Shown piece by piece: positions 12,481-25,958 of a stretch of DNA of 64,000 nt (position 1 is its first letter; every line of letters starts with the position of its first letter). The notes beneath the pieces are model-generated. The model was given only the letters and a program-made list of their open reading frames with translations. It did no database searches and was not told the origin of the DNA. Source of the DNA: Saxidomus purpurata (lineage: Eukaryota; Mollusca; Bivalvia; Venerida; Veneridae); NCBI GenBank assembly GCA_022818135.1, contig JAFMSR010000001.1:6648369-6712368 (forward strand), read 5' to 3'. Made by a program: the position numbers and the translations under genes.

Positions 12481-14727
12481 TGCAAATTTCTTTATAAGCA
12501 ATGCTTATGTACTGAAATCTGGAATGATTAATGACACTATATTTTTAACATAAATGTTACCCAGTATCCTATACAATAGTGGTGGTCTTACGCCTGTTAC
12601 AAGGCTTTTATAGATTGCTAGATGTTCTAAATATGTTCATAATGATATAAATATATCTGTTTGATATTATAGCATCCATTAATTTGGTGTATAAATACTC
12701 TTGACATAGTTAACTTAATGATAATTATTTGATAATTACTTGTAAAGCTCATTACGTTTATTTTGATGAAAATCGTGTTATCCTGTTAGAGACGCATCTA
12801 CCTCACTAATTATAAACCAATTCGTGTCTTCAAATGGTATAACCCCTCATCTATTGTTTAATCTTTTCTACTTTTCATTGAACTGACACTAAATATGATG
12901 GCTGTATGCATACATTTTTTGCAGGACTTGTTGATTCCACTTGGGCAGCTTTTTCTTGGGCGAATCCATTTTCCACAGTAACGTTTTCTTTGGTGAATCC
13001 ATTTTTCTATACAGGCACATTGTATCACTTGACAATCTATTTCACGTAAATCTGCATTTTTTAACCTGAATAATTATGATACAGATACGTTCCACTGATC
13101 TGAAAGCGACAGCTGTGTCACTCGTTTGATCAGCATTTAGATAACTTCTGTTAAAATGCAAAGACACGTGCCGAGCTTTCTGGCACACGCCCGATCGATG
13201 TACAAACTAGAGCTGTAAATCAGCTTTCATCTGTATGTCAAAGGATACTATATGGTAATATTAGAATCCGTTACTCAACCTGGTGTGATTAACAACAAAA
13301 CTAATGGTATTTGTTTAAACTCTGTACTTTTCTTCTCGTGAACAAATTTGTATTTTTCATTATTTCATGTTCAACAATCAGAAAATTGTGTGACAGTATT
13401 ATTAAACTCATGCATATTTTATGCAATCTTTGGAATGATGCCAAATGTGCTAGTTCCAAGGCATGCAAATTATTTGTCACGCTACACTAAAACACAAATG
13501 ATAGTCGATAGTAATCATGTCGTTACTCAGTTGAAGAAAAAAATCCCATTAAAAATGAAAGGTTCTTTGATTGTCATCGATTCTTGAACTTGAAAACAAA
13601 TACTTTCACATTCGGATGAATAGTTTTTATATAACCTTGAACCACACGCAACATTTTTTTTCTATGAGCTTCTAGTATTCTCAAAACTCGGAGCGATACA
13701 AATGGATGTAGTGGCATTAAGATTTTGATAGGTTTTACTCAAGTAAATTCTGGTTGGTTTTACTCCCGTAAATGCTTGCATTATGATCGCAGTCTTTCAC
13801 TTTGGCCAAACAGAATAAGAATGCATGGAGGCTGTTCTGGCATTAATCCCTGACTGGCTCCATTGGTTTGTTATGTATTGGGAACCAATATGGAAGATTA
13901 TGAATTATTAATTCTGTCAGTAACTCCTGAAATTCTTGTTAAGTTGTTGGCATTTCTTAGATGATATTCGTTTACATTTTCAAAACATCAGCATACATTA
14001 TTTAGATAGCAAATGTAGCTTTATCGTTAACAAGGAAAATTGGGAACAGCGATTGTCTTTTGAATTAAAGCTTTTGTAAGAAATCACACAAAAAAACATT
14101 AATTGTATTGTCATTTTCGCATATATGTGTTTAAGACAATTTGCTCACATCCTTTCCTACAAGTGACCTATTTCCTCGTCGAAGCAGCATTAATTTGTCT
14201 AAATGAAAGGTGCAAATATGAGTTTTATACAATAAATATCACTTTTATTGCTTTATGGACATGAACTATTCCTTTGTTCACAACAACATTTGTTTGTTTC
14301 TAATCTTTAATAGCAGTTTTGGAGATAAATGAATTTCAGATAAATAATTTATTGGCATAAACAGTCAGCCGCTGTTAAAATTGTAAAACTTATCTCAATA
14401 CATAGGCACTATGTCTGAACTCGAGAAGAACGCATTTGCAAGAAATCATGTCTAATAAAATCAATTGTAATATTGTCATTTTCATCTAATGACCTCCGAT
14501 CTTTCATTTAAAAAGTGTAATTCACAACAAAAACATTGTGTTTAATAAAAAAGTATGAAGAATTACGAAGATCTGGCTAAAACTCAAAAGTTCGGTTTTT
14601 GTTACACATATATGTACATCTAAAGGGTTTATACGTTTTAGATGCACAAGCACACTTCTCTTACATACAGCTGAACATTGTAAAACATCGCAACTATTAT
14701 TTATGTTACAAAGAAAACATCCGAGTG

Positions 14728-14740
14728 GTTGCTAAGCAAC
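14728..14740. promoter_or_regulatory. RFX/X-box-like palindrome
   Basis: GTTGCTAAGCAAC is a perfect 13-bp inverted repeat resembling an RFX X-box. No gene is visible next to it, so function is doubtful. Confidence 0.2.
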
Positions 14741-15039
14741 TGCAAATGTTGTTAATAATTCAACCATGAACTTACTATTTTTGAAACAATCAGCTTTCTA
14801 TCCAAATACTATCACACATATTTTTCCATATTTACCTCATTGTTGCTAAGATACTATTTTATTGCACTGTTCTTCTCAATTCTTTACCATTTGAATGTCT
14901 CAGAAAGGAAGGTGTTTATAATGTTACGATATTTTTTTCTTTAATAAATATGTTAATTGTGAGAAAGTGTTGACTTGTTCTTTGATAAAATACCGCTGTG
15001 GTTGAAGGTTATTGCGCAGGTGCCAGAATTGTAAACACC

Positions 15040-15185
15040 GTGGGTGACTTCCTGCGTGTAAAGTAAAAGTCGAATAAATGCGCCTGGTGAGCTGAGGTCC
15101 TTGCACACATAGTAAAGCCCCAATTGCCTCTCTCTTCGAGGTTGATTCCATCTGGAATGAGGTCTCGAGGCCGAAAAAGTGTAAG
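15040..15185. mobile_element. SINE-like fragment
   Basis: The segment around GCCTCTCTCTTCGAGG and CCATCTGGAATGAGGTCTCG is the reverse complement of sequence that recurs near 25258-25305, 26510-26545 and 33904-33960. A shared body in several places indicates a dispersed retroposon family. No autonomous partner is present in the window. Confidence 0.55.
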
Positions 15186-18100
15186 CTTGTCGCAATCGGA
15201 TAAACAAATTAGTATATGTACTTACCGACGTCCATACCGAACTTTCCATACCATCGAAATTATAAGCCATAAGATTAGCTATATATATATACTTGGCAAT
15301 ATTTCAAAAATAATTCAACATATCGTTTACTTCCAAGGTATTCAATTTTGACTTCTATCGTGTGAATCAGTCTCTTGCATGATAATAATTTTATTCTGGC
15401 CCTTTTTAAGTTAAACACTCCTTTCGCAAAATCGACATATAAAAAAACTGAGTTTTATATATCTTATTCCGACTTGTGATTATGACATGCATATTACAGT
15501 TTGACACAAAAATTTAAATTAATGTTGTATATCTAAAACTTTTTTAATGAAAACTTCGATAAAATGATCCCATAGTCTCTCATACTTACCTGCCATGGTC
15601 AGGAAGATCTTTGTGCTAAGGTATGCTGCGTGTGCAAAAACTACACTTACTACTAAAACATCTGTTCATTCCCTATCAATTAAACAAAAAGTAGTATGTT
15701 TTACTCAGGCCTCAGTGTAAGTTGTTTCAATTTGGAAAGAAATGTTCTGTTTAGAAAACATTGTAGTCATTCCGACCAACCTCCTTTTGGAAAGATTGTA
15801 ATCATTGACTTGCAGACACCAGTAACCTACTGACGATTTGTTGGTTTTTGGTCTGAGCCAATCTTAGCCACCAAACATTTACATGAATGTGTTGGTAGTT
15901 TCTTTATTGATTCATCCAAGGAGAGAGGATAAGGTAACCTCGTATCTACCGAATGCTAACACTACAGGTTCTAAAATTAGAACGATGGCTAAACACTTTG
16001 CTGAGTCCTTACACATAGTGTAAGCGCCACATTACATAACATACTGACATGTTGCAAAAGTGACCGTCGGATAAGGGAATGTTACTATTTTCTTATAAGT
16101 AGAACTATAACTGTCGGCCAAATATTATCCGACTTTCTATCTAGTCCTGAAAAGAAACTAATCCAGAGGAATATTTCAAAAACCATTTCAAATATGGTAT
16201 TTAAAACATCCCTGATAATACTAAGACAGAAAAGTCAGATTGGCTCATACCAAAAGCTGCCCGAGATCATTCTATGATACCAGTATCTGGAATATCTCGA
16301 ATACAGTGCAAGTCAAACCTGTGAGTAAAGACCACTAAACTCACTGGGATGTGAACTAAGATAAACAATCTTAAACAACCAGATACACACAAATAAGAAT
16401 AAACTACAGCAGTATCTGTGGACAAGGGATCTTTATCCAAAGATGTTTCATTACTTAAGATGAATATTCCACTTTATCCTCCCTTCTAGTCTTTCTCTGC
16501 GGGATGGTTTCTACACAGAGGTGTCCATTATAATGGGTTTGATCGTAAACCGAACTGAGATAACTAGGAATGATTAATAGTTCTCACTTATTTATCCCAT
16601 ACTATATATGGACTGCTTAAATTTGTCATAACCAGGAGAAACTTTGTTTATTTCTTGTTCCTCCTACATCGTCATCCCAGCTCCTGCTATGATTTTTGTG
16701 TCCCTACTTGGGACAGCAACATAATATTTTGGTAGGCTGGATTCTAAGAGAGACATTCTGAAGATCACACCTGTTAATGTCTATTGCATCTCCTTAGGGC
16801 ATGCTCAACTGTCTTGTCTTCCTCGCCACATACTTGTACATGCAAAAGTGTCTAATGGTATCCCTTTATTCTTCTAGTACATGTACTGGTTCAGCATGCT
16901 GTGTTGTGATCAATGACTGACAAGAAAAACAAGCTATGCCGTGTCAAAAAAGTGATATGTACAATACGACGAAATTTCTTCAACTCGTATTCAAAACAAT
17001 ATTATACTGTGCTCAAGTCTGTTTTGGGTTTACCCATTTATCTTGTCTTCATTGAATGTTCCAAGGACTTTTCTTTCTTTCTCAATTTCAACGGTTGAAT
17101 TCCATTGACCTGCTAAAGTAACATAATTTATGCCGATCTCATGACTTAGTGGTGATGCTAAGAGCTTGATTCTGGCATTCGTCTAGTGCCTATAATGGTT
17201 ACTTTTATTTTCACTGTGACGGGCTATGCAGCTGAGATATACTCTCAGCAGGGTCTCATTGATCCTCGATGGACTGTATGAGTATTTGTTTGAAGTTTTT
17301 ACAGCATCTTTTGCGAGCCTCTTCCACATGGGCTACATAGGGCATGTCGGTAGTACCCTCGCAATATGTTTTCTGCTTTACCGCAGATGTGTTCAATCTA
17401 AGAGCCAATTGTGCAAACGTTTTGTACAGTCTATATCGTTGACAAAAGGGAATGTGTTGTTGTGTATGATTTCTCTGGAAAGCTGACGATTGTGGACGAT
17501 TGTGGAATATTCTATTTCGAACTTAACTACCAAATGAGAGGCAAAGAGATGGCTGCATTCACCACAAACTGCACAACAATTTCCATTATATGTCAGTTAC
17601 AGTTTGATACACGTAACTCTGTCAAATGTAAGGACAGCATTTTGTTTCTGAAAAAATTTAATCTATTTCTTGTAAAAGATATGTAGCGTCCTTGTAGGTC
17701 TGAAATGTCAAAATCGAGCTATCATCTTGTTTCTCTCTTTTGCCTACATCAGTACGAACAAGAACATGCTACCACGAGGATTCCTAAAGTTATTCGCTCT
17801 TCTTCATTAAAGATAAACACCTTGGATCTAACACTTAATTGCGTAAATGTCGAGAAATACCGACTTAAATTTGCTTTAATATGTCATATGCTACGTGCAT
17901 TAAATAATATATAATACATAATATATAAATTGGCTACACAGCTACGTAAAGACGCTGGAAACGGACCGTTGAAACTAAACCGTATCACAAAGATAATGCC
18001 TAACTTTGTGAGTTTTGCAGAAAATCGGATTGAACATAGCTATATTTTACATTGAATGTATACACTCAGTCAGTTCTTTGAGTAAGTTGGATTTTTAACA

Positions 18101-18556
18101 TGTAACATCACCATTTCTTTTTTCACATCTTTCAGGTAGGCGAGCAACTTCTGTTACCAGTGAATGAACATATGACAGGATTGTTAATGTAAAAACACGT
18201 GTTGTTTCTAAAAAGTAATTATAAAACAAACTAACATCTGTCCAGCAATTATTTTTCAATAATTTTCCATGATTTGCTTGACATCTTTGACGATAAGTTT
18301 ATCCTGTGGAAATTTTATGGATGTACTAAAGTATTTTTTGCTACACTAAAGACAAAAAAGTACATTTTACGCCCGAGAACTGGTAGGAATCCAGTATCGG
18401 TATTTGATATCTCTAATGATATTGGTATACATTCGAATTCAGAGATTTTAAATTTTACAATTACCAAAATATCTGCTTCTAACATCAACGCCAACTCTCG
18501 CCAGCTTAGGTCATACACCGCTAATCTCTTTCAATTTGGGTGGTACCATTAATTGT

Positions 18557-18675
18557 TCGAAGGGAGACGGGGTCAAGTTTGACCCGGGGTCATGATTTGA
18601 ACAATCATGGTATAGGTCCACTAGACAATGATACATCCCAAGACCTTCCGGTTTAGGAGAAGAACATGTTCAAAG
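18557..18675 (+). repeat. solitary copy of the 43-44 kb element core unit
   Basis: Contains the landmark phrases GACCCGGGGTCATGATTTGA and GGTCCACTAGACAATG, shared with the tandem core of the element at 43298-44677. Only one unit is present, without the hairpin end or the AGCTAAAAA end. Confidence 0.7.
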
Positions 18676-19257
18676 AATTTTGTATTTTCAGCTCTGTCGA
18701 CCAAGTTAACCATTTGAACAAATGTAAGAGATTTCATTGCCATGATGCTTCTGACAAAGTTTGATAAAATTGTGGTTAATGAGAAGTCATCATTTGAAGC
18801 AGTAGCGGACGACGTACGTATGACGGACATTCATCGATCCTAAAATCTCGCTAAAACGCACCATAAGGGCAATCACGTTCATATGTCGTTTAGACAATGG
18901 TAAATCTAATGTAATAGGGTCTTTCAAGAGCAGGATGTATTCAATAAACTATACTGGCATACTGCTTCTTGGGCTATGACATTTCATACATCCAACTCAG
19001 TTGCTCTTAACTATCTATAGCACAATGCACACATGTCCTTTGCATACAGTGAATGAGATCTGAAAGGTTAAAGAGACGATTATTTCAATCTTGTACATAA
19101 GTTGCACATTTATGAATATACAATCGACATGCGTTATGAAATTGGTACTTGATGTGCGATGTATTTATTTTACCTCATCTGAACTGTATGATATGGGGAA
19201 ATGAACAGATATTGAGTACCAGTGTTCTATGACTGAAAATCCATTAATGGATCCTGA

Positions 19258-19385
19258 ACTGAGTATCAAGTCTGTTTTCCCTCACCACACCCATTTAGTT
19301 GCCTTTTACGATACATACAGGGCGTCAACCTGCGGTGGTTACAATTCTGGCACCTACCCACTAACCCCCGACCACCGGGGTACCC
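19258..19385. mobile_element. SINE 3'-domain-like segment
   Basis: TTGCCTTTTACGATACATACAGGG followed by CCCGACCACCGGGG resembles a conserved 3' domain I associate with mollusc SINEs. No tRNA-like head is seen beside it. The assignment rests on recall of the motif only. Confidence 0.35.
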
Positions 19386-20740
19386 AAAATAAGAGAAGTT
19401 GATTTTTTTATATAAAAAATCGGGTCATATCTAGATATCAAAAACTGACTTATCTTAAACTTATTGCTTGATTTCAAGAAGTCGATTCATTTATATATCA
19501 ATGGTCCTTTGATATCAAAAATGATATTTCTTTCTTGATATCAATAAATGATAGTCTAATTCCGTCATCAAAATTAAATTAAATCTTTTATCAAGAAATA
19601 GAAGTTTGAAAATTTGAATAAATAAAGGGCGATGAGTGGAGTAAGCTATGTTTGGAATATATTTTTGCCTCGTACAAAATCATCAGGATCAAGGCAATGC
19701 CAGGTGAAATTTAATGGACGAACGCATGGATAAACCGTCATCTTTGCTTTCAAGTTCGGTGCTAATCAACAAAATGGAAAAAAAGGGAAAATGTGATGGA
19801 CTAGCGACGGTGTGCAATCTGCATGCAAATAGTTGTATAATAAATGGCTAATAAGAAAACTCGTGCTCTCTGCAAAGTCCCCAAACTGCACTCATGTCGG
19901 GTTCGCCCATTTCTCATTACTTACACAGCTGCAGAAATATACGAAGCTTCTGCATGGCTGGGCTCAATATCTTGAACTTCGGTGACCTCTCCCGGTGCAC
20001 GGTGCAACATGAGAACAATATTGTTATGAATTGTAATATGAATGACCCTAAAACCTGTGACCTTTGACATTCTATAACAGTCGCGGGTAGACTTGACCGA
20101 ACTTTGAACCGCTCGTTAATTTGAAAAACAGTTTAAAATGCATTACTTTGTATATCTCTGATAATATCCTCTTTATGCATCCGCCGTTTTCTCACGTTAT
20201 AGAAAGTTATAAAATTGCATTTTCTGTTTGCATTTAACTTGAAACGCAAAATGATTCTTTTGGCTGGCGACGTGTCCACTATTAAGGTAATAAGATCAAA
20301 GATGGAAAATATTATAGCTTAAAGTGTTATAGTTTAACATCTCAAGCACAATAGCTTTTTAAACTGTGATTGAAAAAAAAAAACACGTTTTATTATTTTC
20401 CTTTTTCAAACGGTCTCGATATAAACACTTCAGTTCCAGTGGCGTTGATTACGTTTATTCTTCAAAACTTGAGGAAAAAAAATCAATAATTTAAATAGAT
20501 ACTTAGTACATCATGTAATTAAGAAATGGCTGACGGATGCATGTTGTCACAGTAACAAGTGCTATAGGGCTCTGACACGAGACTGCATCAGTAAGTTGGT
20601 TGTTTATGTACATGTATAGGGAATATCAATGGCTTGAAAAATGAAGTCTGAGCCTGGTTTAAAGTCAAATATATTATAATATACAACATGAGCTACATGG
20701 CTCTTTTGTGATAAACATGGTCTCTTCTTCCCAAGAACTC

Positions 20741-21005
20741 GCCCCGTGCTTATAAAAGTTTATTGAGTACAATCTCATGCTCAGCACGAAATCATGCTCG
20801 AACATTATGCAGTAAAGTCAAGCTATATATTTTTACAAATTTGTGTTCCTTAACAATAACCAGAACGTATGTTCTCGAGCTTATGCATCTTTATATTAAA
20901 CCAGAGTTTGTAAATAAATATAACTTGATTTGAGATCATATTACTTGGGCATGATTTCGTGGTGAGCATGAGATTGTGCTCAAGAAACCTTTATAAGCAC
21001 GGGGC
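20741..21005. mobile_element. palindromic MITE, copy 1
   Basis: The two ends are long imperfect inverted repeats: GCCCCGTGCTTATAAAAGTT at the left and its complement at the right (TTTATAAGCACGGGGC). The inner arms match over CTCATGCTCAGCACGAAATCATGC. Length is about 265 bp with no coding capacity. A second copy sits at 31714-31974, which supports mobility. Confidence 0.85.
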
Positions 21006-21741
21006 CTGGCTAGTTTCTCTTTATCTTTCTGACACTACCTTTTTTACGAGAACCAAGCGAGGCAGCTGTCTGTACATTTCAAGTCTCTCGGGAACAAAAC
21101 AGGTCAATTCTGGCATAAAAGGGGAACTTTAGAAATTGGGCCGGCCTTTCTGACAATAAACAGTCCAAATATAACATCTTTTCATTTTCGTTTGTACTTT
21201 TCTATGCTTTGGTGCAAAAGCGACCTTCGCATTTGCATAATTGATAGTGAGAAATTCATTCATATTTTCTAGTAACGAATTAGCAGGCCCCCCGATGATT
21301 GTGAATTATTATAATTTATTGCATGTGTATCTTTCTGGGAAAAAGAATCTGTAGTACCTGCCCTCTTTAATGTGTACTTCTTTTTTATACAAACAAAAGA
21401 CGATAAAGTGTTCTCTCGCCTTGTTTTACGGTACAGGATACTAGTATGTGGCCAATATACCGGCTCATAAAGCAAAAAATGCTTTTACCTATCCCTAAAA
21501 AACATTTTAATTGGTCAATGACCTCGGACGAACGCAAAACAGGCGTGTAAACTCTTTCAAAAGCATGACTCAATACCGAGTCAATGAGCACGTACTGAAA
21601 TATTTCACGTATGTTTCACTTACTCGCTTGTGTAAACAGCCGTATTCGCGCATGGTCGACTAAAAATTTGCTGCAGCGTTTACGTCAGTGTTTTTGGGTA
21701 ACAATAAGTAGCGTCATTTCCGTACAACTTGTATCTTGTAC

Positions 21742-21753
21742 TGATTGATTGAG

Positions 21754-21804
<51 letters not shown>
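21742..21804. repeat. (GATT)n microsatellite
   Basis: About fifteen GATT units with one interrupting GAGT. Confidence 0.95.
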
Positions 21805-21894
21805 CTAAATAACTGAATGATGTACCTGTTAATTAATGGCTTAGGCTTGCTGACTGAGACAATCTTCTGTGAAATCTTAGTGCAGTTGGAAGAA

Positions 21895-22470
21895 CCGAAT
21901 TTTAAAGATCAACAAGAATTTTTAGTGCTTGCCAATAAAACAAAACTTTGACAGGGATCTGTATAAACAAGGGCCAAAAGTAGCAAGATATTAAGTATAG
22001 AGTTATCAAACTAAAATGTTTGATGTCCCTGATTACTACAGAAAAGTTGTAGATTAATACTTCAAGTGGTTGATATATGTGCATGACATAGCCAGTTGCA
22101 CACAAGACTTTCTAAATACAAAGTAGATATGAACTCTTGTCTGTGGATGGAAGTAATGGTGGTAAATAAGTATGGTAAGTTTCAAAACAATATTTGTAAT
22201 GGTTTTTAAATAAAGTGGCGTGGTACGAAAAACTTAACCAAGCTCAATGCACTTCAAGTCAAAAAGGGGCCATAATTCTGACAAAAAACTTGACAGAGTT
22301 ATGTTCTCTTGTCTGTTGATGGAGGTTATGATGGTAAACAAGTATGGTGAGTTTCAAAGCAATACCTCTTATGATTTTGAAATGAAGTGGGGTGGTAGGA
22401 AAAACTTAACCAAGGTGTGACACCAACGTAGACGCCAGCTTCCCTTTTCTTCAAAAAGGCAAGCTAAAAA
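21895..22470 (-). mobile_element. degenerate Helentron/pearl-like element
   Basis: Contains the phrase GCTTGCCAATAAAACAAAACTTT, also seen just inside the element at 53691, and about two diverged ~165-bp core units (GATGGTAAACAAGTATGGTGAG-type). It closes with ACGTAGACGCC and AAGCTAAAAA, the same closing signature as the elements at 25140 and 56750. The hairpin end is missing or unrecognisable. Strand is assigned so that the AGCTAAAAA side is the 5' end. Confidence 0.65.
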
Positions 22471-22844
22471 TGATGAGGTCATGGACATTTGGAAAGCAAG
22501 CAATGAATGGCTTTATCGCTTGCTACTGCTGAGCACATATGAGAGGATGATAAACAAAGCAAGGGAGATAAGTATGCCGTTTCACTACATGCATGTAGAA
22601 ACTGGCTGAGGAGTTGCTTCCCTCAGTACATCACTTTTCAAATGTGATTGCTCCGCGAAATTAATATAAAAATAAACCAGCATGTGTATTAGAGAAAACA
22701 AACACTGAAGAAATATCTTTTAAATATAAAAGAAGATAAATCGTGTTCATCAACGTCTGCAATGAATCATATTTCAACTTTGAATATTAGTCTGACCAGT
22801 TCACAGCAAGTAACAGATCAGTATGTCAGGTTTATTAAGTTCTA

Positions 22845-23345
22845 GTCAGTGAGTCAATGAGTAATGTTCACTGAAATGTGCTTAGTGAGTAATATTAAGC
22901 GAGTGCTATTCCAACCCTAATTTTAGTCAGTACTATACAATGAATAATGTTCAGTAAGTATAAATCAACGATTAAAATTCCTTGAATACTTCATAAGTAA
23001 CAATACAGGGAAATGAATATTATCCAGTATGTAAGCTTCTGTGAGTACTGCTTAGTGAATACTATTTACTCCAAAGTACTTACTGAGTAATGACCAGAAA
23101 GGAGTATTCAGTGAAAAACATGTTTGAGAAGAGCTATTTAATAAGTTATATTCAGTGTGTACTATTCACAAAGGAGCATTCAACGAGTAAAACACATTGA
23201 GAAATGTTCAGTAATAAATACTCCACGATACTGAACAGTGCCTACAGAGTAATCTTTAGTAATGACTTATTCACTCAGAACTAGTTGGTAAATTAATACA
23301 TGAGAACAACTCATTAAGTAATTATAACTGAATTCTCATTAAATA
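22845..23345. repeat. degenerate GAGTAAT/CAGTGAGTA array
   Basis: Motifs such as GAGTAATGTTCA, CAGTGAGTACT and AGTGAATACT recur every 15-40 bp through about 500 bp. This is an old, diverged minisatellite. No gene is seen. Confidence 0.55.
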
Positions 23346-23640
23346 GTGCTCACAAATTTATGTCCACTGTATCACTGCATATTACTCACCGAGAGTTTTG
23401 CTCACAATAATGACAATGAATTAGTACATACTTATCACCGATTTTTATTCAAAGTCGTAAGTAAGCAGAAGTTAGTTAGAAGTTTGCTCCTTTTGTTTCT
23501 TATTTCTCTGGGTCTAGCACCCATTCCAGTTGTATTTACATTAACGTTTTACAGTGGGGCAGTTTTATTAAACATCGTTCATGGGAAGGACCAAGGGTAT
23601 AACACTATCCTCTACAAGAAACTACCAACTTTATCATATA

Positions 23641-25140
23641 AAAAGAGCTGTCACATGACAGCACGCTCGACTATTCGAAAGGTTGTTGGTAAAATGGGTT
23701 TTTTGTCAAAGAACAGGAGTATTGTGTAATTGTCTGTAAGAATTAAGGTCAAAGATATAAAACTTGTTCAAAGACCTTTGTAAATGTACATTACATTCAA
23801 AGCCTTACTCTGGATTCTGTAAGCCAAGTGGAGGGAGGAGGGGATAATTTCAAAGAAATACATAACCTTGTAAATTTGATCATGAATAACTCTGTAACTT
23901 TTCAAAATTGAAATGTATAGAATTAAAAAGCATGACCGCTGCATGCTGCATAATTATTATATGATATTTCAAAAGAAAGCCATTTCGAGTATTTCCATGT
24001 TAGTCTGGTAAAAACTGTGACAAAATTCTAAGTTAAAAGGGGGCTAAATGTCAAAAATCAAAAACATTGGTGAAGATGTTGACAGTAAACATACTTTTAA
24101 GTCCATAAAAAAATCAAAGTTAAAAAGGGGCATAAATCTGTCAAAAATCAAAACAGAGTTATGGGGATTGTTTCCTCAGATGTAGATGTTGATGGTAGAC
24201 ACATACTTTGAGTTTCAAGTCAATACCTTTGATAGTATTCAAAACATTTGACTTTATAAAATCTTTTACCAAATATTCTAAGTTAAAAAGGGGCTAAATC
24301 TGTCAAAAATCAAAACAGAGTTATGGGGATTGTTCCTCAGGTGTAGATGTTGTTGTAGACACATACTTTGAGTTTCAAGTCAATACCTTTGATAGTATTC
24401 AAGATATTTGAATTTATAAAAATCTTTAACAAAAAATCTACGTTAAAAGGGCATAAATCTGTCAAAAATCAAAACAGAGTTATGGGGATTGTTTCTCAGG
24501 TGTAGATGTTGATGGTAAACAAACAGTTTGAGTTTCAAGTCATACCTTTGATAGTATTCAGGATATTTGACTTTATTAAAAACTTTAACCAAAAATTCTA
24601 AGTTAAAAGGGCCATAAATCTGTCAAAAATCAAAACGAGTTATGGGGATTGTTCCTCAGGTGTGATGTTGATGGTAAACAAACAGTTTGAGTTTCAAGTC
24701 AATACCTTTGATAGTATTCAGGATATTTGACTTTATTAAAAACTTTTAACCAAAAATTCTAAGTTAAAAGGGCCATAAATCTGTCAAAAATCAAAACGAG
24801 TTATGGGGTTGTTTCCTCAGGTGTAGATGTTGATGGTAAACAAACGTTTGAGTTTCAAGTCAATACCTTTGATAGTATTCAGGTATTTGACTCTATTAAA
24901 AACTTTTAACCAAAAATTCTAAGTTAAAAGGGCCATAAATCTGTCAAAATCAAAACAGGTTATGGGGATTGTTTCCTCAGGTGTAGATGTTGATGGTAAA
25001 GATATATTTTGAGTTTCAAGTCATACCTTTGATGTATTCAAGTATTTGACTTTATTAAAACTTTAACCAACGCAGACGCCGACGCCGACGCCGGGGCGAG
25101 TGCAATAGTCTCCTTATTCTTCGAATAGTCGAGCTAAAAA
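23641..25140 (-). mobile_element. Helentron/pearl-like element with ~7-unit tandem core
   Basis: Read on the minus strand, it begins TTTTTAGCTCGACTATTCGA, passes a (GGCGTC)n-type tract (25066-25095) and a tandem core of about seven ~160-bp units (24030-25060). The core landmark is CATAAATCTGTCAAAAATCA. The inverted terminus recurs near the other end (TTCGAATAGTCGAGC complement at 23668-23684), followed by a short hairpin (GCTGTC-ACAT-GACAGC at 23646-23661). This layout matches Helentron-associated/pearl non-autonomous elements of bivalves. There is no coding sequence; the 127-aa ORF overlapping its head is not supported. It lies just beyond the 3' end of DHX57. Confidence 0.8.
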
Positions 25141-25144
25141 GGAA

Positions 25145-25400
25145 TGGTTGGTAGCAGGGCTTGAACCCATGAGAACTTACAGTAATTATGAGTCAGCATC
25201 TCTAACCTCTCAACCACAGAGACAGTTGTTAGAAGTGCGCATAAGCCCTCCTTTATTGCTCTCGAGACTCATTCCAGATGAAATAAATCTCACATGGATA
25301 GAGGCAATGTGGAGATATCTATGTCTTTCCTAAGGACACAGGCCGTGGCACTGGTAGGGATCATACTCTGATCCTGAGGCAAACACACAACTACTATGTC
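25145..25400 (-). mobile_element. tRNA-derived SINE-like copies
   Basis: Sequences such as GGCTTGAACCCATGAGA and CTGATCCTGAGGCAAAC look like complements of tRNA T-arm and D-arm regions. Between them lies the dispersed SINE body (CTCATTCCAGATG..GAGGCAATGTGGA) shared with 15.1, 26.5 and 33.9 kb. Probably two abutting degraded insertions. Confidence 0.55.
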
Positions 25401-25549
25401 TCCACAAAGTGTAGTTTACTTTGATAGTTCACATTATGATGTGAAATGATTGTCAACAGACTAAAGATGATCTATACTGTTCACTATTCAATCAGTTAAT
25501 AGTAGGTGGTCACTCCTTTGAACTGTTACAGCAGGAGGAAAAATGTGCA

Positions 25550-25621
25550 GCTTCAACCAGGACTTGAACCTCAGACATTCGACATACCGTGCCGACGCTC
25601 TACCAATTGAGCTACCGAGGC
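25550..25621 (-). tRNA. tRNA-like pseudogene or SINE head
   Basis: The complement folds as a 72-nt near-cloverleaf: A box TAGCTCAATTGGTAGAGC, B box GGTTCAAGTCC, and a paired D stem. The anticodon stem TCGGC/GTCGA encloses the loop ACGGTAT, which would give a GGT anticodon. Position 33 is C instead of T, and the T and acceptor stems have mismatches. A functional tRNA is unlikely; a pseudogene or tRNA-derived SINE head is more likely. Confidence 0.5.
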
Positions 25622-25879
25622 TGTCTATCAGTGATTGATACGAAAATGACTATAGAAAAATTAATGGAACTGTCGAAATTGAAAGATGGACAAAGGAACA
25701 AGATCTGGCGTCAGTGTCCATATTCTGTAGTGAGTTCCTGATAACTATTGATGGGGAAATATTAAAGATGCATCTTCACAACAAAATTCAATCATTCAAA
25801 ATAATACTGAACAAAATCTGACATAATTTTTACTTTATTATTGTTATTATCTACTGGCATAGTTGACTACTATTTTTAC

Positions 25880-25885
25880 TTTATT
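25880..25885 (-). terminator. DHX57: DHX57 polyadenylation signal candidate
   Basis: AATAAA on the minus strand 74 nt after the DHX57 stop codon. A second AATAAA lies at 25834-25839. Either could define a short 3' UTR. Confidence 0.6.
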
Positions 25886-25958
25886 ATCACTTTCATAGTT
25901 AAATACTTTTATCAAATTAAATATGTATTTTACATTCTAAAACTTTGAACTATTTTCT

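Larger units (their letters stand above)
9110..20740. other. long gene-poor stretch
   Basis: Both strands were read; ORFs are short, without domains or plausible splice-consistent homologous exons. Recognisable content is a degenerate GACATTCT array (11985-12480), SINE-like sequence at 15040-15185, a single dispersed copy of an element core unit (18557-18675) and a SINE-tail-like segment (19258-19385). The rest is AT-rich unique or fully decayed sequence in which I see nothing specific. Confidence 0.55.

Noticed and set aside
23346..23729. 127-aa ORF with a hydrophobic stretch
   Set aside because: Runs through a degenerate repeat and into the hairpin end of the 23.6-kb element; no domain and no splice or start support.
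24030..25060. Regular repeats that could suggest a CRISPR array
   Set aside because: The units abut with no unique spacers, are about 160 bp, and lie in a eukaryotic transposon.
25550..25621. Functional tRNA
   Set aside because: C at position 33 and several stem mismatches; better explained as a pseudogene or SINE head.
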